From NCBI GenBank assembly GCA_021806685.1, contig JAJZQU010000004.1, positions 1 to 37,070 on the forward strand: a DNA stretch of 37,070 nucleotides. Reading direction: 5' to 3'. This DNA comes from a bacterium. GTDB lineage: Bacteria > Patescibacteriota > Patescibacteriia > 2-12-FULL-60-25. Position numbers and translations under genes: made by a program. The stretch's first letter is position 1, and every line of letters begins with the position of its first letter. The notes beneath the pieces were generated by a model that worked only from the letters and a program-made list of their open reading frames with translations, was not told the DNA's origin and did no database searches. This document shows positions 22,491 through 30,294 of the stretch, in pieces.

Positions 22491-24005
22491 TCACTTAGCT
22501 TGGCGCAAGTAGTTCAAAAGTAACCTGACTCCCCAACCTGTTCCGCCCTGGACCCACTCGGGTTTTGATTCTTTTTCAGCGTAAGCCGTGCCTGCAATAT
22601 CCAAATGCGCCCACGGCACGTCATGCACGAACTTTTCCAAGAATAAAGCTGAGGTAATGACGCCACCTGCCCGGCCACCGACATTTTTCACATCAGCGAT
22701 CTTGGATTTGATGAGTTCTCTGTAGGGTTGGTAAAGCGGGAGCTCCCACATCTGTTCGCCAGAGGTTTGAGCCGCCTCGAACAGAGCTGCCTTAAGCTCC
22801 TTGTTGCCACAGAATAACCCCGTCATGTCACTACCTAAAGCGATGATAACTGCGCCAGTCAGAGTCGCAAGGTCGATAATCGCCTGCGGCTTAATCTTGT
22901 GCGTGGCATAAGATAAAGCATCAGCCAAAGTGACGCGGCCTTCAGCATCAGTGTTATCGACTTCAATGGTTGTGCCGTCCATGGCAGTCACCACATCGCC
23001 CGGACGATAAGCCGAACCGCTTGGCATGTTTTCGACTGCGATGAATACGCCGTGGACTTCGACTGATGGCTTGAGCTGAGACAAGGCCTTGAATACCCCG
23101 AGGACAGCGGCCGCTCCGGCCATATCAATCTTCATGTCAGTCATGTGTTCGGACGGCTTAAGCGAAAGGCCGCCTGAATCAAAAGTCAAAGCCTTGCCAA
23201 CCAAAACAATTTTCTTGGGATGTTTAGGTTTGCTTGGCCTATAAACCAGATGGACAAATTTAGGCTCATGCATTGACCCTTGGCCAACTGCCAGCGAGGC
23301 TTTCATACCTAATTTTTCCATGCCTCCCCTATCCACCACTTTGCAGGTGATGCCAGTACCCCGTCCGGAAAGCGATTGGGCAATCTTGACCATTTGCTCG
23401 GGGTGCATGTCCATAGCCGGCGTGTTAACCATGTCGCGCGCCAAAATAGCTGCTTCAGCCAGTAACTTGCCAAGAGCCATCCCCTTTTCGATCTTAAACT
23501 TTGATTGACGATCAAAAGCCAGCAACAAAATCTCTTCTGCTTGGTGCTTTTTGGTATGCTCCTCGGCTGTACGCTTACGATATGAAGAAAAATGATAACC
23601 ACCCAACTCAATACCCTCGACTAAAGCCTGGGCACCCTCGACTTGGTCTTTAGCGCGCTTCAGCAACTCGGGATGGAAAACAATTTTTTTGGCATGGAAA
23701 CTATTGGCAGCCTTGATGACCTTAGCGCCCATTGACCTTAACTGGTCTTGCTCATAATTCCTTTTCTTGCCAACGCCCACGATAATCAAATGTTTAAAAG
23801 TCCTGTGCCCTAAAAGCGGCAAGACGCAGACATCGCCCTCCTTGGCATCGAACTCGCGACGCTTCAGCTCAGCTAAAATGGCCTTACTCAATTCTGGCGA
23901 CAAGTAACCCTCACCGATTTTTGGCTTATCTTCTTGGAATAAGCCCTCGACAACAGCATCCGCTTGGAGGCCTGAAAACGGTTCAGATAAGATGGAATAT
24001 CGCAT
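22491..24005 (-). CDS. pepA: Leucyl (cytosol) aminopeptidase, M17 family
   Basis: 504 aa, standard length. The C-terminal catalytic domain carries VGKALTFDSGGLSLKP (metal-binding Lys and Asp), KIDMAGAAAVLG, the family signature NTDAEGRVTLADAL with two metal-ligand acidic residues, and the Arg of the active site. The N-terminal domain (about 1-170) is the usual macro-like fold. It removes N-terminal residues from peptides in the cytoplasm, using two divalent ions, and forms hexamers. Stand-alone unit: a promoter-like TATACC precedes the ATG closely, and AAGG lies 10 nt upstream. Confidence 0.95.
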   Translation of the reverse strand: MRYSILSEPFSGLQADAVVEGLFQEDKPKIGEGYLSPELSKAILAELKRREFDAKEGDVCVLPLLGHRTFKHLIIVGVGKKRNYEQDQLRSMGAKVIKAANSFHAKKIVFHPELLKRAKDQVEGAQALVEGIELGGYHFSSYRKRTAEEHTKKHQAEEILLLAFDRQSKFKIEKGMALGKLLAEAAILARDMVNTPAMDMHPEQMVKIAQSLSGRGTGITCKVVDRGGMEKLGMKASLAVGQGSMHEPKFVHLVYRPSKPKHPKKIVLVGKALTFDSGGLSLKPSEHMTDMKIDMAGAAAVLGVFKALSQLKPSVEVHGVFIAVENMPSGSAYRPGDVVTAMDGTTIEVDNTDAEGRVTLADALSYATHKIKPQAIIDLATLTGAVIIALGSDMTGLFCGNKELKAALFEAAQTSGEQMWELPLYQPYRELIKSKIADVKNVGGRAGGVITSALFLEKFVHDVPWAHLDIAGTAYAEKESKPEWVQGGTGWGVRLLLNYLRQAK

Positions 24006-24046
24006 AGTGGGTATACCTTACTAAGGCGCTACCAAAGCGTCAAAGT

Positions 24047-24071
24047 AAAAAAAGACCGACTGGAGAGTCGG
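24047..24071 (-). terminator. Terminator of the HAD gene
   Basis: Minus strand CCGACT-CTCC-AGTCGG followed by TCTTTTTTT. Confidence 0.8.
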
Positions 24072-24075
24072 CTGG

Positions 24076-24987
24076 TCAAAGAGATAGGTGTTCGCCGGGA
24101 AGCATTGGTAAGGCTTCGACAAGATCAGGCGGCAAGAAATCCTTCCTTTCCTGTTCGAACAAGCGGCCGTCGGCAAAAGCCCGATAGAACTGGACGCCTG
24201 TTGAGTGGTGGTCATGCACCCAGACGATGTTGTGGCCTGGATTGCGGCGGATAGCCCCTTGCAGTTCTAACTTGGGGTTGATGGCCCAGCGATACTTTAT
24301 GCAAACCGCCAGTAAGCCAGGCAAGTCAGCTATTGTATCGCCCATATAAATGCTTTCATCAAGGTCGATCCCACAGTCCTCGGCCAAGACTTTGAGGACC
24401 TCGCCTTTCCGGATGGCAGGAGTTTCGTCGCGCTCGCCAGTGAACTGGCCATTTCCATCAACGAAATACTCACAGCCAATTGCCAGGTCGAACTTCAACG
24501 CCTGGCAAAAAGGATCGGCGATGATCTGCGGGGCTCCGGTGATGGACAATATCAGACAACGGTTCTCCGGTGGCTGGACCGAGAGGCCGTCCAAGACAGC
24601 CTTGGGAAACTGGTAGACACGATTCCGATACCTCTTGGCCACTTCAATTGCCAAGTGGCTGACGATCTCAAAATGCAAACCGCGAATAGCATCGGGCAAG
24701 ATCTTGAGAGCCAGCTTGACCACCTCGCCAAACAACAAGCGGCTCTGGTGGTATTCCTGTATAGCTTCTTCCAATGGCTTGATGATCGGTCTTCTCTCGC
24801 TGAACGTCTCACCGACAAAGGTAAGCAAGCTGATCAGGAGTTGCCACTTGCCGACCGTACCGTCAGTGTCTGAGATCATGGCCGGGAGCTTGCCGTTCCC
24901 ACGGCGTTGGAGCTTGCCTTGGGCGATCAAAGAATTGATGACCGCCATGACCATGCACACGATTCGTTCGCGAGCTTTACGTTCCAT
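24076..24987 (-). CDS. HAD-superfamily hydrolase, phosphoserine-phosphatase-like
   Basis: 303 aa. Motif I ISDTDGTVGKW (about 39-49) gives the nucleophile Asp and acid/base Asp; motif II is LILSITGAPQII (Ser/Thr); the motif III Lys is in IRKGEVLKVLAED; motif IV is YMGDTIADLPGL. A helical cap of ~95 residues sits between motifs I and II, as in subfamily IB (PSP, HAD-IB). Substrate unknown; phosphoserine or a small phosphate ester is possible. The start is supported by GAGGTG upstream of ATG 24987. It is a monocistron with consensus-like promoter and terminator, in the same style as the 7693 and 29101 genes. Confidence 0.85.
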   Translation of the reverse strand: MERKARERIVCMVMAVINSLIAQGKLQRRGNGKLPAMISDTDGTVGKWQLLISLLTFVGETFSERRPIIKPLEEAIQEYHQSRLLFGEVVKLALKILPDAIRGLHFEIVSHLAIEVAKRYRNRVYQFPKAVLDGLSVQPPENRCLILSITGAPQIIADPFCQALKFDLAIGCEYFVDGNGQFTGERDETPAIRKGEVLKVLAEDCGIDLDESIYMGDTIADLPGLLAVCIKYRWAINPKLELQGAIRRNPGHNIVWVHDHHSTGVQFYRAFADGRLFEQERKDFLPPDLVEALPMLPGEHLSL

Positions 24988-25016
24988 CTTTACACCTCAA
25001 GGTTCGAGATGACGCC

Positions 25017-25045
25017 ACGCTAGCAAAAAACAAAACTCCGGTCAA
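25017..25045 (-). promoter_or_regulatory. Promoter of the HAD gene, -35 inside a terminator
   Basis: Minus strand TTGACC (25040-25045), 17 bp ending TGC, TAGCGT (25017-25022). The -35 hexamer is part of the 3' arm of the terminator of the upstream lipoprotein gene. Confidence 0.6.
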
Positions 25046-25059
25046 CCCAGTGACCGGAG
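25025..25059 (-). terminator. Terminator of the 25082 lipoprotein gene
   Basis: Minus strand CTCCGGTCA-CTGGGT-TGACCGGAG, 9-bp perfect stem, followed by TTTTGTTTTTT. Confidence 0.9.
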
Positions 25060-25081
25060 CTAATTCTCAATGATTTGAAGC

Positions 25082-26752
25082 TTATTCCATTTGCGCCTGC
25101 CAAGTCCCATCAACTGTCTTGCCATTACCAGTCAGGCTAATCGTACCTTCCAAACCACCCAGGCCGGATGAATTGCCTTCTGCATGGCCGGTGCCTTTGG
25201 CAGAATTGCTTAACTTGGCTTTCATTTCCGGCGGTAGGTAGGCTGCATACTGTGGTGGCAAGTTAACTTTTGCCCAGTTGTTAAAACCGCCCGAGGTCTG
25301 CAGTTTATTGTCAGCCATCTTGCCGGTAAACTCTCCGTCAAAAGTATAATCTGCTGACATTGCTTCGTTGGTACCGGGAATCAAGTAAGGGATATTGCCT
25401 TTATCAGAAAAATTAAATTTCACGTCACCCTGCTTACTGACAGTGACGGTCAAATCAGCTGTTAAGGTAATCTTTTTATCCATGATCATGGTATCGAACT
25501 TGGCCGTGCCCCGATAAACTCCAAAATTGGGGAACATCTTTTTCAACTCGTCGGCTGTTGGATATTTGGGCGGCAGAGACTGATCGGTCGCTACAAGATA
25601 AACCATGTTGTTGGGCAACTGCTTGAGCATGCCGTCCGCATTGAGCGACATGGGCGGCATGTTGTTGCGATAGTCAGCTGAGCCTTTGACCTGGTTCTTG
25701 GCAATGGATACCGTAAAATAATCGTAGCCTGAAGAAAGAACATTGGAACCCAAGTCATAAATAGTATAGAGGTTGCCCGGGTTTTCCATTCCAGACTTAA
25801 GGTCAACAACGCTCAACAAGGTGGTAAGCGGCGAGATGGTATCGCGGGCCTGAGTATACTGCGCTCCCAACTTGTCATTGCCAAAAGCCAAATTGGCAGT
25901 ATTTTCTGAAACCTCAAGCGCCATATCAACGCCATTAACTGCAATCACAGTGCCCCCAACAGCACCGACACTTGAACCAAAACCAGTGGCAACTGCTGCG
26001 CCGGCCGGCATGGTCAGCACGGCAGAGCCGCCGGCCGTGATAACAGCCCCACCAATGAACAAGCCAACTTTACTGGCTGTCTTGATGGCCTGGGCTGTTT
26101 TGGACGCAATATCATAACCTTTGATCCAGTTACCCCAAGCAGCGGCTTCGTCCTGGTAATGCTGTTCCATGATTTTCTGTGCATCCTTGGCCGTAGTCTC
26201 AAACACATTCTGGACTATCTTAACTGTGTTGGCGCTGGGAGCGACCCTGGTAATCATATTAACCTTGTCCCATTTCGGCATATCCAGCTGGACCTCTGTC
26301 TCTTCGGCGTATGCCGGATTGATTAAGACAGCGTCACGTAAAGTGTTAATCAGTGCCTTGGTCGAGAAGGCGCTTGAGATATTTCCAGTATCAACACTGG
26401 TAGTCTTATGTTCCACTGTAAATGGCTCAAGGGCATTGGCATCTTTTTGGACATCTGCCCATTTTTGGACAGCCTTATCGCAAAGCGCCTTGTAATCTTC
26501 TTTTTTGACAGACTGCAGCTTTGTTAACAAAACGGCATTAGTCAAAACTTGCGCCTCTTTATAATCCAAAGCGACTTTGACTAGAGCTTTTTGGAAAGTG
26601 ACCGCCTGCTTGGTGTCCCCTGTGCCTTGGCTGACTTTTATCTCTGCCGGGCCGGTGGGTGCCGGCCTATTTTGGGCCTTATTGCCACAACCTGCCCCGA
26701 CTGTGGCTAACAAAAACAAACCAAGCGTGACTAAAAAATATTTTTTAAACAT
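25082..26752 (-). CDS. Large lipoprotein of unknown function
   Basis: 556 aa from MFKKYFLV (ATG 26752); the upstream codons in the track are leader. Signal MFKKYFLVTLGLFLLATVGAGC with lipobox VGAGC. A helical N-terminal domain (about 50-200) is followed by a Gly/Ala-rich hydrophobic segment (VGLFIGGAVITAGGSAVL..., about 235-290) that could insert in a membrane, in the manner of pore-forming or glycine-zipper proteins. The C-terminal ~180 residues are beta-rich (KFDTMIMDKKITLTADLTV, GLGGLEGTISLTGNGKTVDGTW), resembling lipocalin-like repeats. Not recognised. Downstream of the VKOR-DsbA gene but with a possible own promoter. Confidence 0.75.
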   Translation of the reverse strand: MFKKYFLVTLGLFLLATVGAGCGNKAQNRPAPTGPAEIKVSQGTGDTKQAVTFQKALVKVALDYKEAQVLTNAVLLTKLQSVKKEDYKALCDKAVQKWADVQKDANALEPFTVEHKTTSVDTGNISSAFSTKALINTLRDAVLINPAYAEETEVQLDMPKWDKVNMITRVAPSANTVKIVQNVFETTAKDAQKIMEQHYQDEAAAWGNWIKGYDIASKTAQAIKTASKVGLFIGGAVITAGGSAVLTMPAGAAVATGFGSSVGAVGGTVIAVNGVDMALEVSENTANLAFGNDKLGAQYTQARDTISPLTTLLSVVDLKSGMENPGNLYTIYDLGSNVLSSGYDYFTVSIAKNQVKGSADYRNNMPPMSLNADGMLKQLPNNMVYLVATDQSLPPKYPTADELKKMFPNFGVYRGTAKFDTMIMDKKITLTADLTVTVSKQGDVKFNFSDKGNIPYLIPGTNEAMSADYTFDGEFTGKMADNKLQTSGGFNNWAKVNLPPQYAAYLPPEMKAKLSNSAKGTGHAEGNSSGLGGLEGTISLTGNGKTVDGTWQAQME

Positions 26753-26781
26753 AAAGATAAAATTATTAAAAAGACGGTAAC

Positions 26782-26787
26782 AGTATA
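26782..26787 (-). promoter_or_regulatory. -10 box of the 25082 lipoprotein gene
   Basis: Minus strand TATACT, about 30 nt before ATG 26752. No convincing -35. Confidence 0.35.
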
Positions 26788-26812
26788 CCTTGAGCACTAA
26801 CCTACCGTCTAA

Positions 26813-27973
26813 TTACAGCCTCTCATCAATCAACCGGCTCATGACATCCAGGTTAGGAGAGCCTTCGATTAGGGCGTCGTTGATGATTAAAGTCGGCGTG
26901 GATGAGATGCCAAACGATCGGCCGGCATTATAATCGTTTAAGACTTGGTCTTGCGCTGTTTTGTCATCCAAACATGACTTAAACTTTTCCATATCCATAC
27001 CAAGCGACTGGGCATATTTTTCCAAGTCCGGACGCGTTAAGGCTTTTTGGTTGGCAAACAAAGTATCGTAATACTCAAAAAACTTGCCCTGACGCTGGCT
27101 GCAAACACCCGCGATAGCCGCGCCCATGGCATAAGGATGGACTTCAACCAACGGGAAATTGCGTGGCGCAAACTTTATCCTGCCTTGGTACTTGTCACGC
27201 AAAGGCTTGATGACCAGTTTATGGTAAACGCCGCAAGCCGGGCACTGGAAATCGTAAAACTCAACCAAGGTAACTTTGGAGGTCATGGCGCCTTCGATGG
27301 GAGTTGTGTCAGCGACAATTGGATAGCCTTCCGCAGCAGGCTCGTTAACTTGAGGTGTCGTAGTTGCACCGTCAGGCACATAAAGTTTTTCCGGTGTTCC
27401 TTGGGTCAGAGCCAGGTTGGATGTTTTGGGCGCTGTTGGCTGTAACAGAAAATAAAATCCAACTCCGCCAGCCACTAAACCGATAAACAAGGTTGCAAAA
27501 ACTATTTTTAATTCCTTGGCTGCAGTCTCAATGCCAAACTCAACCTTTTTATCCAGCCAGACAAAAATGAAAAGCCCGGTGGCTGAAGCGGCTGAAACCA
27601 AACACCAAAAACAAAAAGTGTTTAAGACGTAGCGTTGGATCAAGGTCAGGAAGACTGACTCCAAGAAACCGGCCCAAGCCATGAGCAGGATAAAAATGCG
27701 CGTAAGCTTGGCGTTTTTGTGCGGCGCATAAGCGCGATAAATCGAAAGGACGATGACTGCCAGATAAAAAGCCACGCCAAAAGCCGGCGTTGGGATCCCA
27801 AACCAATTGGCCCATTTAGAATTACGCACAACTTCACAGCCGCTCAACGGCCCGCATTTGAGGTCAACCCCCGTGACATAGGTATATAAAAGGTAGGACG
27901 CGGCAAATAGCCCGGCCAACGCAAACCAAAACATGATCCGTCTTGCCCAAGTAATCCTTTGATGTTGAGTCAT
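26813..27973 (-). CDS. VKOR-DsbA fusion, disulfide-forming system
   Basis: 386 aa from MTQHQRITW (ATG 27973, 5 nt after the thermonuclease stop). N-terminal VKOR domain with about four or five TM helices: loop cysteines C40/C46 (KCGPLSGCEVV) and the quinone-side pair in TFCFWC. A further TM helix leads to an extracytoplasmic thioredoxin domain with EFYDFQCPACGVYH (CPAC) and cis-Pro SSTPTLII, the DsbA/Thioredoxin_4 type. The fusion oxidises folding proteins and passes electrons to quinone, combining the DsbA and DsbB roles. Likely clients here are exported proteins with paired Cys. Genes are in the order nuclease, VKOR-DsbA. Confidence 0.93.
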   Translation of the reverse strand: MTQHQRITWARRIMFWFALAGLFAASYLLYTYVTGVDLKCGPLSGCEVVRNSKWANWFGIPTPAFGVAFYLAVIVLSIYRAYAPHKNAKLTRIFILLMAWAGFLESVFLTLIQRYVLNTFCFWCLVSAASATGLFIFVWLDKKVEFGIETAAKELKIVFATLFIGLVAGGVGFYFLLQPTAPKTSNLALTQGTPEKLYVPDGATTTPQVNEPAAEGYPIVADTTPIEGAMTSKVTLVEFYDFQCPACGVYHKLVIKPLRDKYQGRIKFAPRNFPLVEVHPYAMGAAIAGVCSQRQGKFFEYYDTLFANQKALTRPDLEKYAQSLGMDMEKFKSCLDDKTAQDQVLNDYNAGRSFGISSTPTLIINDALIEGSPNLDVMSRLIDERL

Positions 27974-27978
27974 AAATT

Positions 27979-28620
27979 TTATTGACAGGCGCCAGGCGCC
28001 CACATGCCGGCCCCGGCAGCTTTAGCTTCGCTTTCAAGTTTTCTTAATTCGACTTTGCGGGCCGGATTTTGCGGGAATGAGACATAGGCCTGCGCATAGC
28101 CATCTTTGATTAGTAAGGCGTTAAAATCAGTCCCGTCTTCCAATAAGACATTGCGCAACAGACGGTCATATTTGTCCCGCTCGTCAGCTTGGGGGTCAGC
28201 CTCAAGCTTGATACGTTTACCATTTAATGCGTGTTTCGTGAAGTCAGAGGCTTGTTTTCCAAAACACTGCACTGGCCGCCGCGGGTCAACCGTCTCCGGT
28301 GTATTAACACCTAGCAACCTGACTTTATATTCCTTGGCTGGTTCCGTATCTAATTTGACGTCGATTGTATCGCCATCAACCACGCGGACTACCGTGGCAT
28401 TCGTTAAAATTTTGGAGGCCTGAGTCGTCGCGGTTACAACTGACGAAGTCGCGCTGGTTGGGACGCTTGAGGACGTTAAGGACCCGCCCGCATCGCCAGC
28501 GAAGCTTGGCGGGCGCGGCGCTTGAGGACGATTGTCTTTTGCCCTCTCAATATCCCAGATGCCAAAAACGCCGACCAAGGCCAGGATAAAAAGCAGAAAG
28601 AGCAATCTTTGCTTGCCCAT
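27979..28620 (-). CDS. Membrane-tethered thermonuclease (SNase family)
   Basis: 213 aa. An N-terminal signal-anchor helix (LLFLLFILALVGVFGIW), a Pro/Ser/Thr linker with a palindromic repeat, then an SNase domain at ~75-205: VVRVVDGDTIDV, VRLLGVNTPET (catalytic Arg and Glu) and DKYDRLLRNVLLEDG (second catalytic Arg) match the staphylococcal nuclease triad. It cleaves DNA/RNA with Ca2+. Facing outward, it could digest external nucleic acid for nucleotide scavenging. It is first in a unit with VKOR-DsbA. TAAGAT 9 nt before the ATG suggests a near-leaderless mRNA. Confidence 0.92.
   Translation of the reverse strand: MGKQRLLFLLFILALVGVFGIWDIERAKDNRPQAPRPPSFAGDAGGSLTSSSVPTSATSSVVTATTQASKILTNATVVRVVDGDTIDVKLDTEPAKEYKVRLLGVNTPETVDPRRPVQCFGKQASDFTKHALNGKRIKLEADPQADERDKYDRLLRNVLLEDGTDFNALLIKDGYAQAYVSFPQNPARKVELRKLESEAKAAGAGMWAPGACQ
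28464..28530. repeat. Palindrome flanked by 12-bp direct repeats in the nuclease linker
   Basis: The direct repeat CGCTTGAGGACG at 28464-28475 and 28519-28530 flanks a GC palindrome (CCCGCCCGCATCGCCAGCG then AAGCTTGGCGGGCG). The copies are read in different frames (SSSV-side and PQAP on the minus strand). This resembles an inserted element with target duplication. Confidence 0.6.
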
Positions 28621-28629
28621 ATGGCTAGA

Positions 28630-28658
28630 ATCTTATGATAACTGTTGACATTGAGCAA
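28630..28658 (-). promoter_or_regulatory. Promoter of the thermonuclease unit
   Basis: Minus strand TTGCTC (28653-28658), 17 bp, TAAGAT (28630-28635), 9 nt before ATG 28620. Its -35 overlaps the -35 of the divergent Smr promoter. Confidence 0.5.
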
Positions 28659-28679
28659 CCCTTTAGCTTCTGCTATGCT
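28651..28679 (+). promoter_or_regulatory. Promoter of the Smr gene
   Basis: TTGAGC (28651-28656), 17 bp ending TGC, TATGCT (28674-28679). ATG 28689 follows after 9 nt. Confidence 0.5.
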
Positions 28680-28688
28680 GCTGAACGT

Positions 28689-29057
28689 ATGAAATGGAGA
28701 AATGTGGCCAAAATCGATATGCCCTTGCCGGAAAAACCTTCAGATCCGATTGAAATCGCGCTCTTAGCGGCCGAACTAACCCCTGAGACGCCTAAAATCG
28801 ACCTTCACCAAAAAAATGTCAGTGACGCTTTGATTGAAGTTGATGCCTTCTTGAACCATGAGTTCGTTGACCGGCCGCGCAATGAAATTAAGGTCGTTAA
28901 AATAATCCATGGGCGCGGTGAAGGTATCTTGCGCGAAAGAATTGCCCAATACCTGTCCGGTTCAAAATTAGTCGACAAATTCAGGACCAGCCAAGATCCT
29001 TCACAGGCTAACGCCGTGACCCTAGTAGTTTTGGCCCCGAACAAAAAAATGATTTGA
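28689..29057 (+). CDS. Smr-domain protein
   Basis: 122 aa from ATG 28689; the longer ORF start at 28635 lies upstream of the promoter. An alternative is GTG 28704, which has GGAG 4 nt upstream. The Smr domain begins at PKIDLHQKNVSDAL (LDLH motif with variant HQ for HG), followed by VVKIIHGRGEGILRERI (the HGxGxG motif) and VTLVVLAP. Stand-alone Smr domains are nucleases or nucleic-acid binders related to the MutS2 C-terminus and to ribosome-collision endonucleases. There are no other domains. Promoter overlaps that of the divergent nuclease gene. Confidence 0.85.
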   Translation: MKWRNVAKIDMPLPEKPSDPIEIALLAAELTPETPKIDLHQKNVSDALIEVDAFLNHEFVDRPRNEIKVVKIIHGRGEGILRERIAQYLSGSKLVDKFRTSQDPSQANAVTLVVLAPNKKMI

Positions 29058-29082
29058 CTGGCTTTCCAGGCCAGTTTAAGAT
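29054..29082 (+). promoter_or_regulatory. Promoter of the PRPP synthetase gene with hairpin in the spacer
   Basis: TTGACT (29054-29059), 17 bp, TAAGAT (29077-29082). The spacer holds the inverted repeat ACTGGC-CTTTCCAG-like loop-GCCAGT (29057-29062/29070-29075), which could be an operator or the Smr gene's terminator stem. Confidence 0.55.
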
Positions 29083-29100
29083 TGCCGCGAGGAGGTTGGA

Positions 29101-30168
29101 ATGGATGCACCCTACAGTCGAAATGGCGCTTTGACACTGGTGGCCATGCCAGGCTTTGAAAGCATCAGCCAGCGGGTCAAACAAAAAGTGGAGAGCATGT
29201 ATGAGGCGAATCCCGACAGGCGGCCTACGCCAGTGGATATTGTCTTTCCAATCTTTGGCCAACGCGCCAGCGGCGAACCGTACCTTCGGCTTGGTAAAGA
29301 CCACATCGGGGGCCATGACTGCGTAGTCATCACCAGCGGCCCAGGCACGTATGAGATGCTCATGCAGCTCTATATCGTGCTCAAGTACCTGGTAGGCCGA
29401 CGCGCCCACCGGATTGCCGTTGTCTGCGGCTACTTCCCCCTCTCGCGTTCCGACAAGGATGAGGGCGCCCTGGAATTCGCCATGACGCGCCCTACTACGG
29501 ACTTGCTGATGGAAGGAAGTTGCGGTCTGCTTGACCGCATCATCGTAGCCGACCTGCATGCCCAACAAGTCGTGGCTGCCGGACGCATCGGCCTTGTGAC
29601 AGAAGTTTCGCTTGTGCGGAGACTTCTGACTCGCACCATCGAAGATGCGCACAAGGAGACCAGCAAGATCTGCCTAGCTTTGCCTGATGACGGCGCAGCC
29701 AAACGCGTGGAAGGCGCCATGGCCGATGCCCAAGACAAGCTCAAGATCCAGCTGGCCACCGTCTTCGGCGCCAAGCGGCGCAAGTCGAGCCGCTCATCGG
29801 ACATCAAGCAGCTTTTCGGCGACCTGATGGCCCTGCGCGAATCCATTGTCATCTGCCTGGATGATGAGATCGCCACGGGTGGCACCAACATCGACACCGC
29901 CATCTCGCTCAAGAAGGATTACAACGCGGCCAAAGTCTGGGCAGCAGTAACCCATGGCGTGCTCTGCGGTGAAGCGCCCCAACGCTTTTCACTGCCCAAT
30001 TGCCCGGTGGACCGCATCTACGCGATGGACACCATCCCCTTCGAAAGCCGCACCCACCTATCCCCGCTCATTGCAAACAACAAGCTCATTGTCCTCTCAT
30101 GGTGGGAAGATCTCTCTTGGATCATCTATTGCCACCACTGGGATGAATCAATCCGCGAACTACGTTGA
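29101..30168 (+). CDS. Ribose-phosphate pyrophosphokinase (PRPP synthetase), divergent
   Basis: 355 aa, about 40 longer than typical Prs. FGQRASGEPY-type start, GYFPLSRSDKDEG replaces the usual YxxYARQDRK flexible loop, IIVADLHAQQV matches the metal-binding DLHA-Q, LPDDGAAKRV matches the PDxGGxxR loop, and VICLDDEIATGGTNIDTA is the PRPP-binding loop. It makes PRPP from ribose 5-phosphate and ATP for nucleotide synthesis. A Lys/Arg/Ser insert (AKRRKSSRSSDIK) is near residue 230. GAGGAGG 5 nt before the ATG decides the start. GC is visibly higher than in neighbours. The substituted loop makes an altered activity possible. Confidence 0.8.
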   Translation: MDAPYSRNGALTLVAMPGFESISQRVKQKVESMYEANPDRRPTPVDIVFPIFGQRASGEPYLRLGKDHIGGHDCVVITSGPGTYEMLMQLYIVLKYLVGRRAHRIAVVCGYFPLSRSDKDEGALEFAMTRPTTDLLMEGSCGLLDRIIVADLHAQQVVAAGRIGLVTEVSLVRRLLTRTIEDAHKETSKICLALPDDGAAKRVEGAMADAQDKLKIQLATVFGAKRRKSSRSSDIKQLFGDLMALRESIVICLDDEIATGGTNIDTAISLKKDYNAAKVWAAVTHGVLCGEAPQRFSLPNCPVDRIYAMDTIPFESRTHLSPLIANNKLIVLSWWEDLSWIIYCHHWDESIRELR

Positions 30169-30171
30169 TAT

Positions 30172-30208
30172 ACCGCTCGGTTACTGACACACGAGCGGTC
30201 TTTTTTTA
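30172..30208 (+). terminator. Terminator of the PRPP synthetase gene
   Basis: ACCGCTCG (30172-30179) pairs with CGAGCGGT (30192-30199), followed by CTTTTTTT. Confidence 0.9.
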
Positions 30209-30210
30209 TT

Positions 30211-30236
30211 CAGTCATCCTGAACGTAGGTGAAGGA
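30211..30236. repeat. Short GTCATCCTGAACG...GAAGGAT repeat fragment
   Basis: CAGTCATCCTGAACGTAGG then TGAAGGAT resembles half of a GTCATTC-type interspersed palindrome such as the one at 14582-14663. Only one end is present. Confidence 0.4.
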
Positions 30237-30260
30237 TACGCAGAGCTAATTAACTTTCGT

Positions 30261-30294
30261 AAAAAAATGAGCCCCGCTGGAGACGAGCAGAGGC
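30261..30294 (-). terminator. Terminator of the putative ncRNA
   Basis: Minus strand GCCTC-T-GCT-CGTCTCC-AGC-GGGGC followed by TCATTTTTTT: 8 pairs including one G-U that works only on this strand. Confidence 0.5.
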
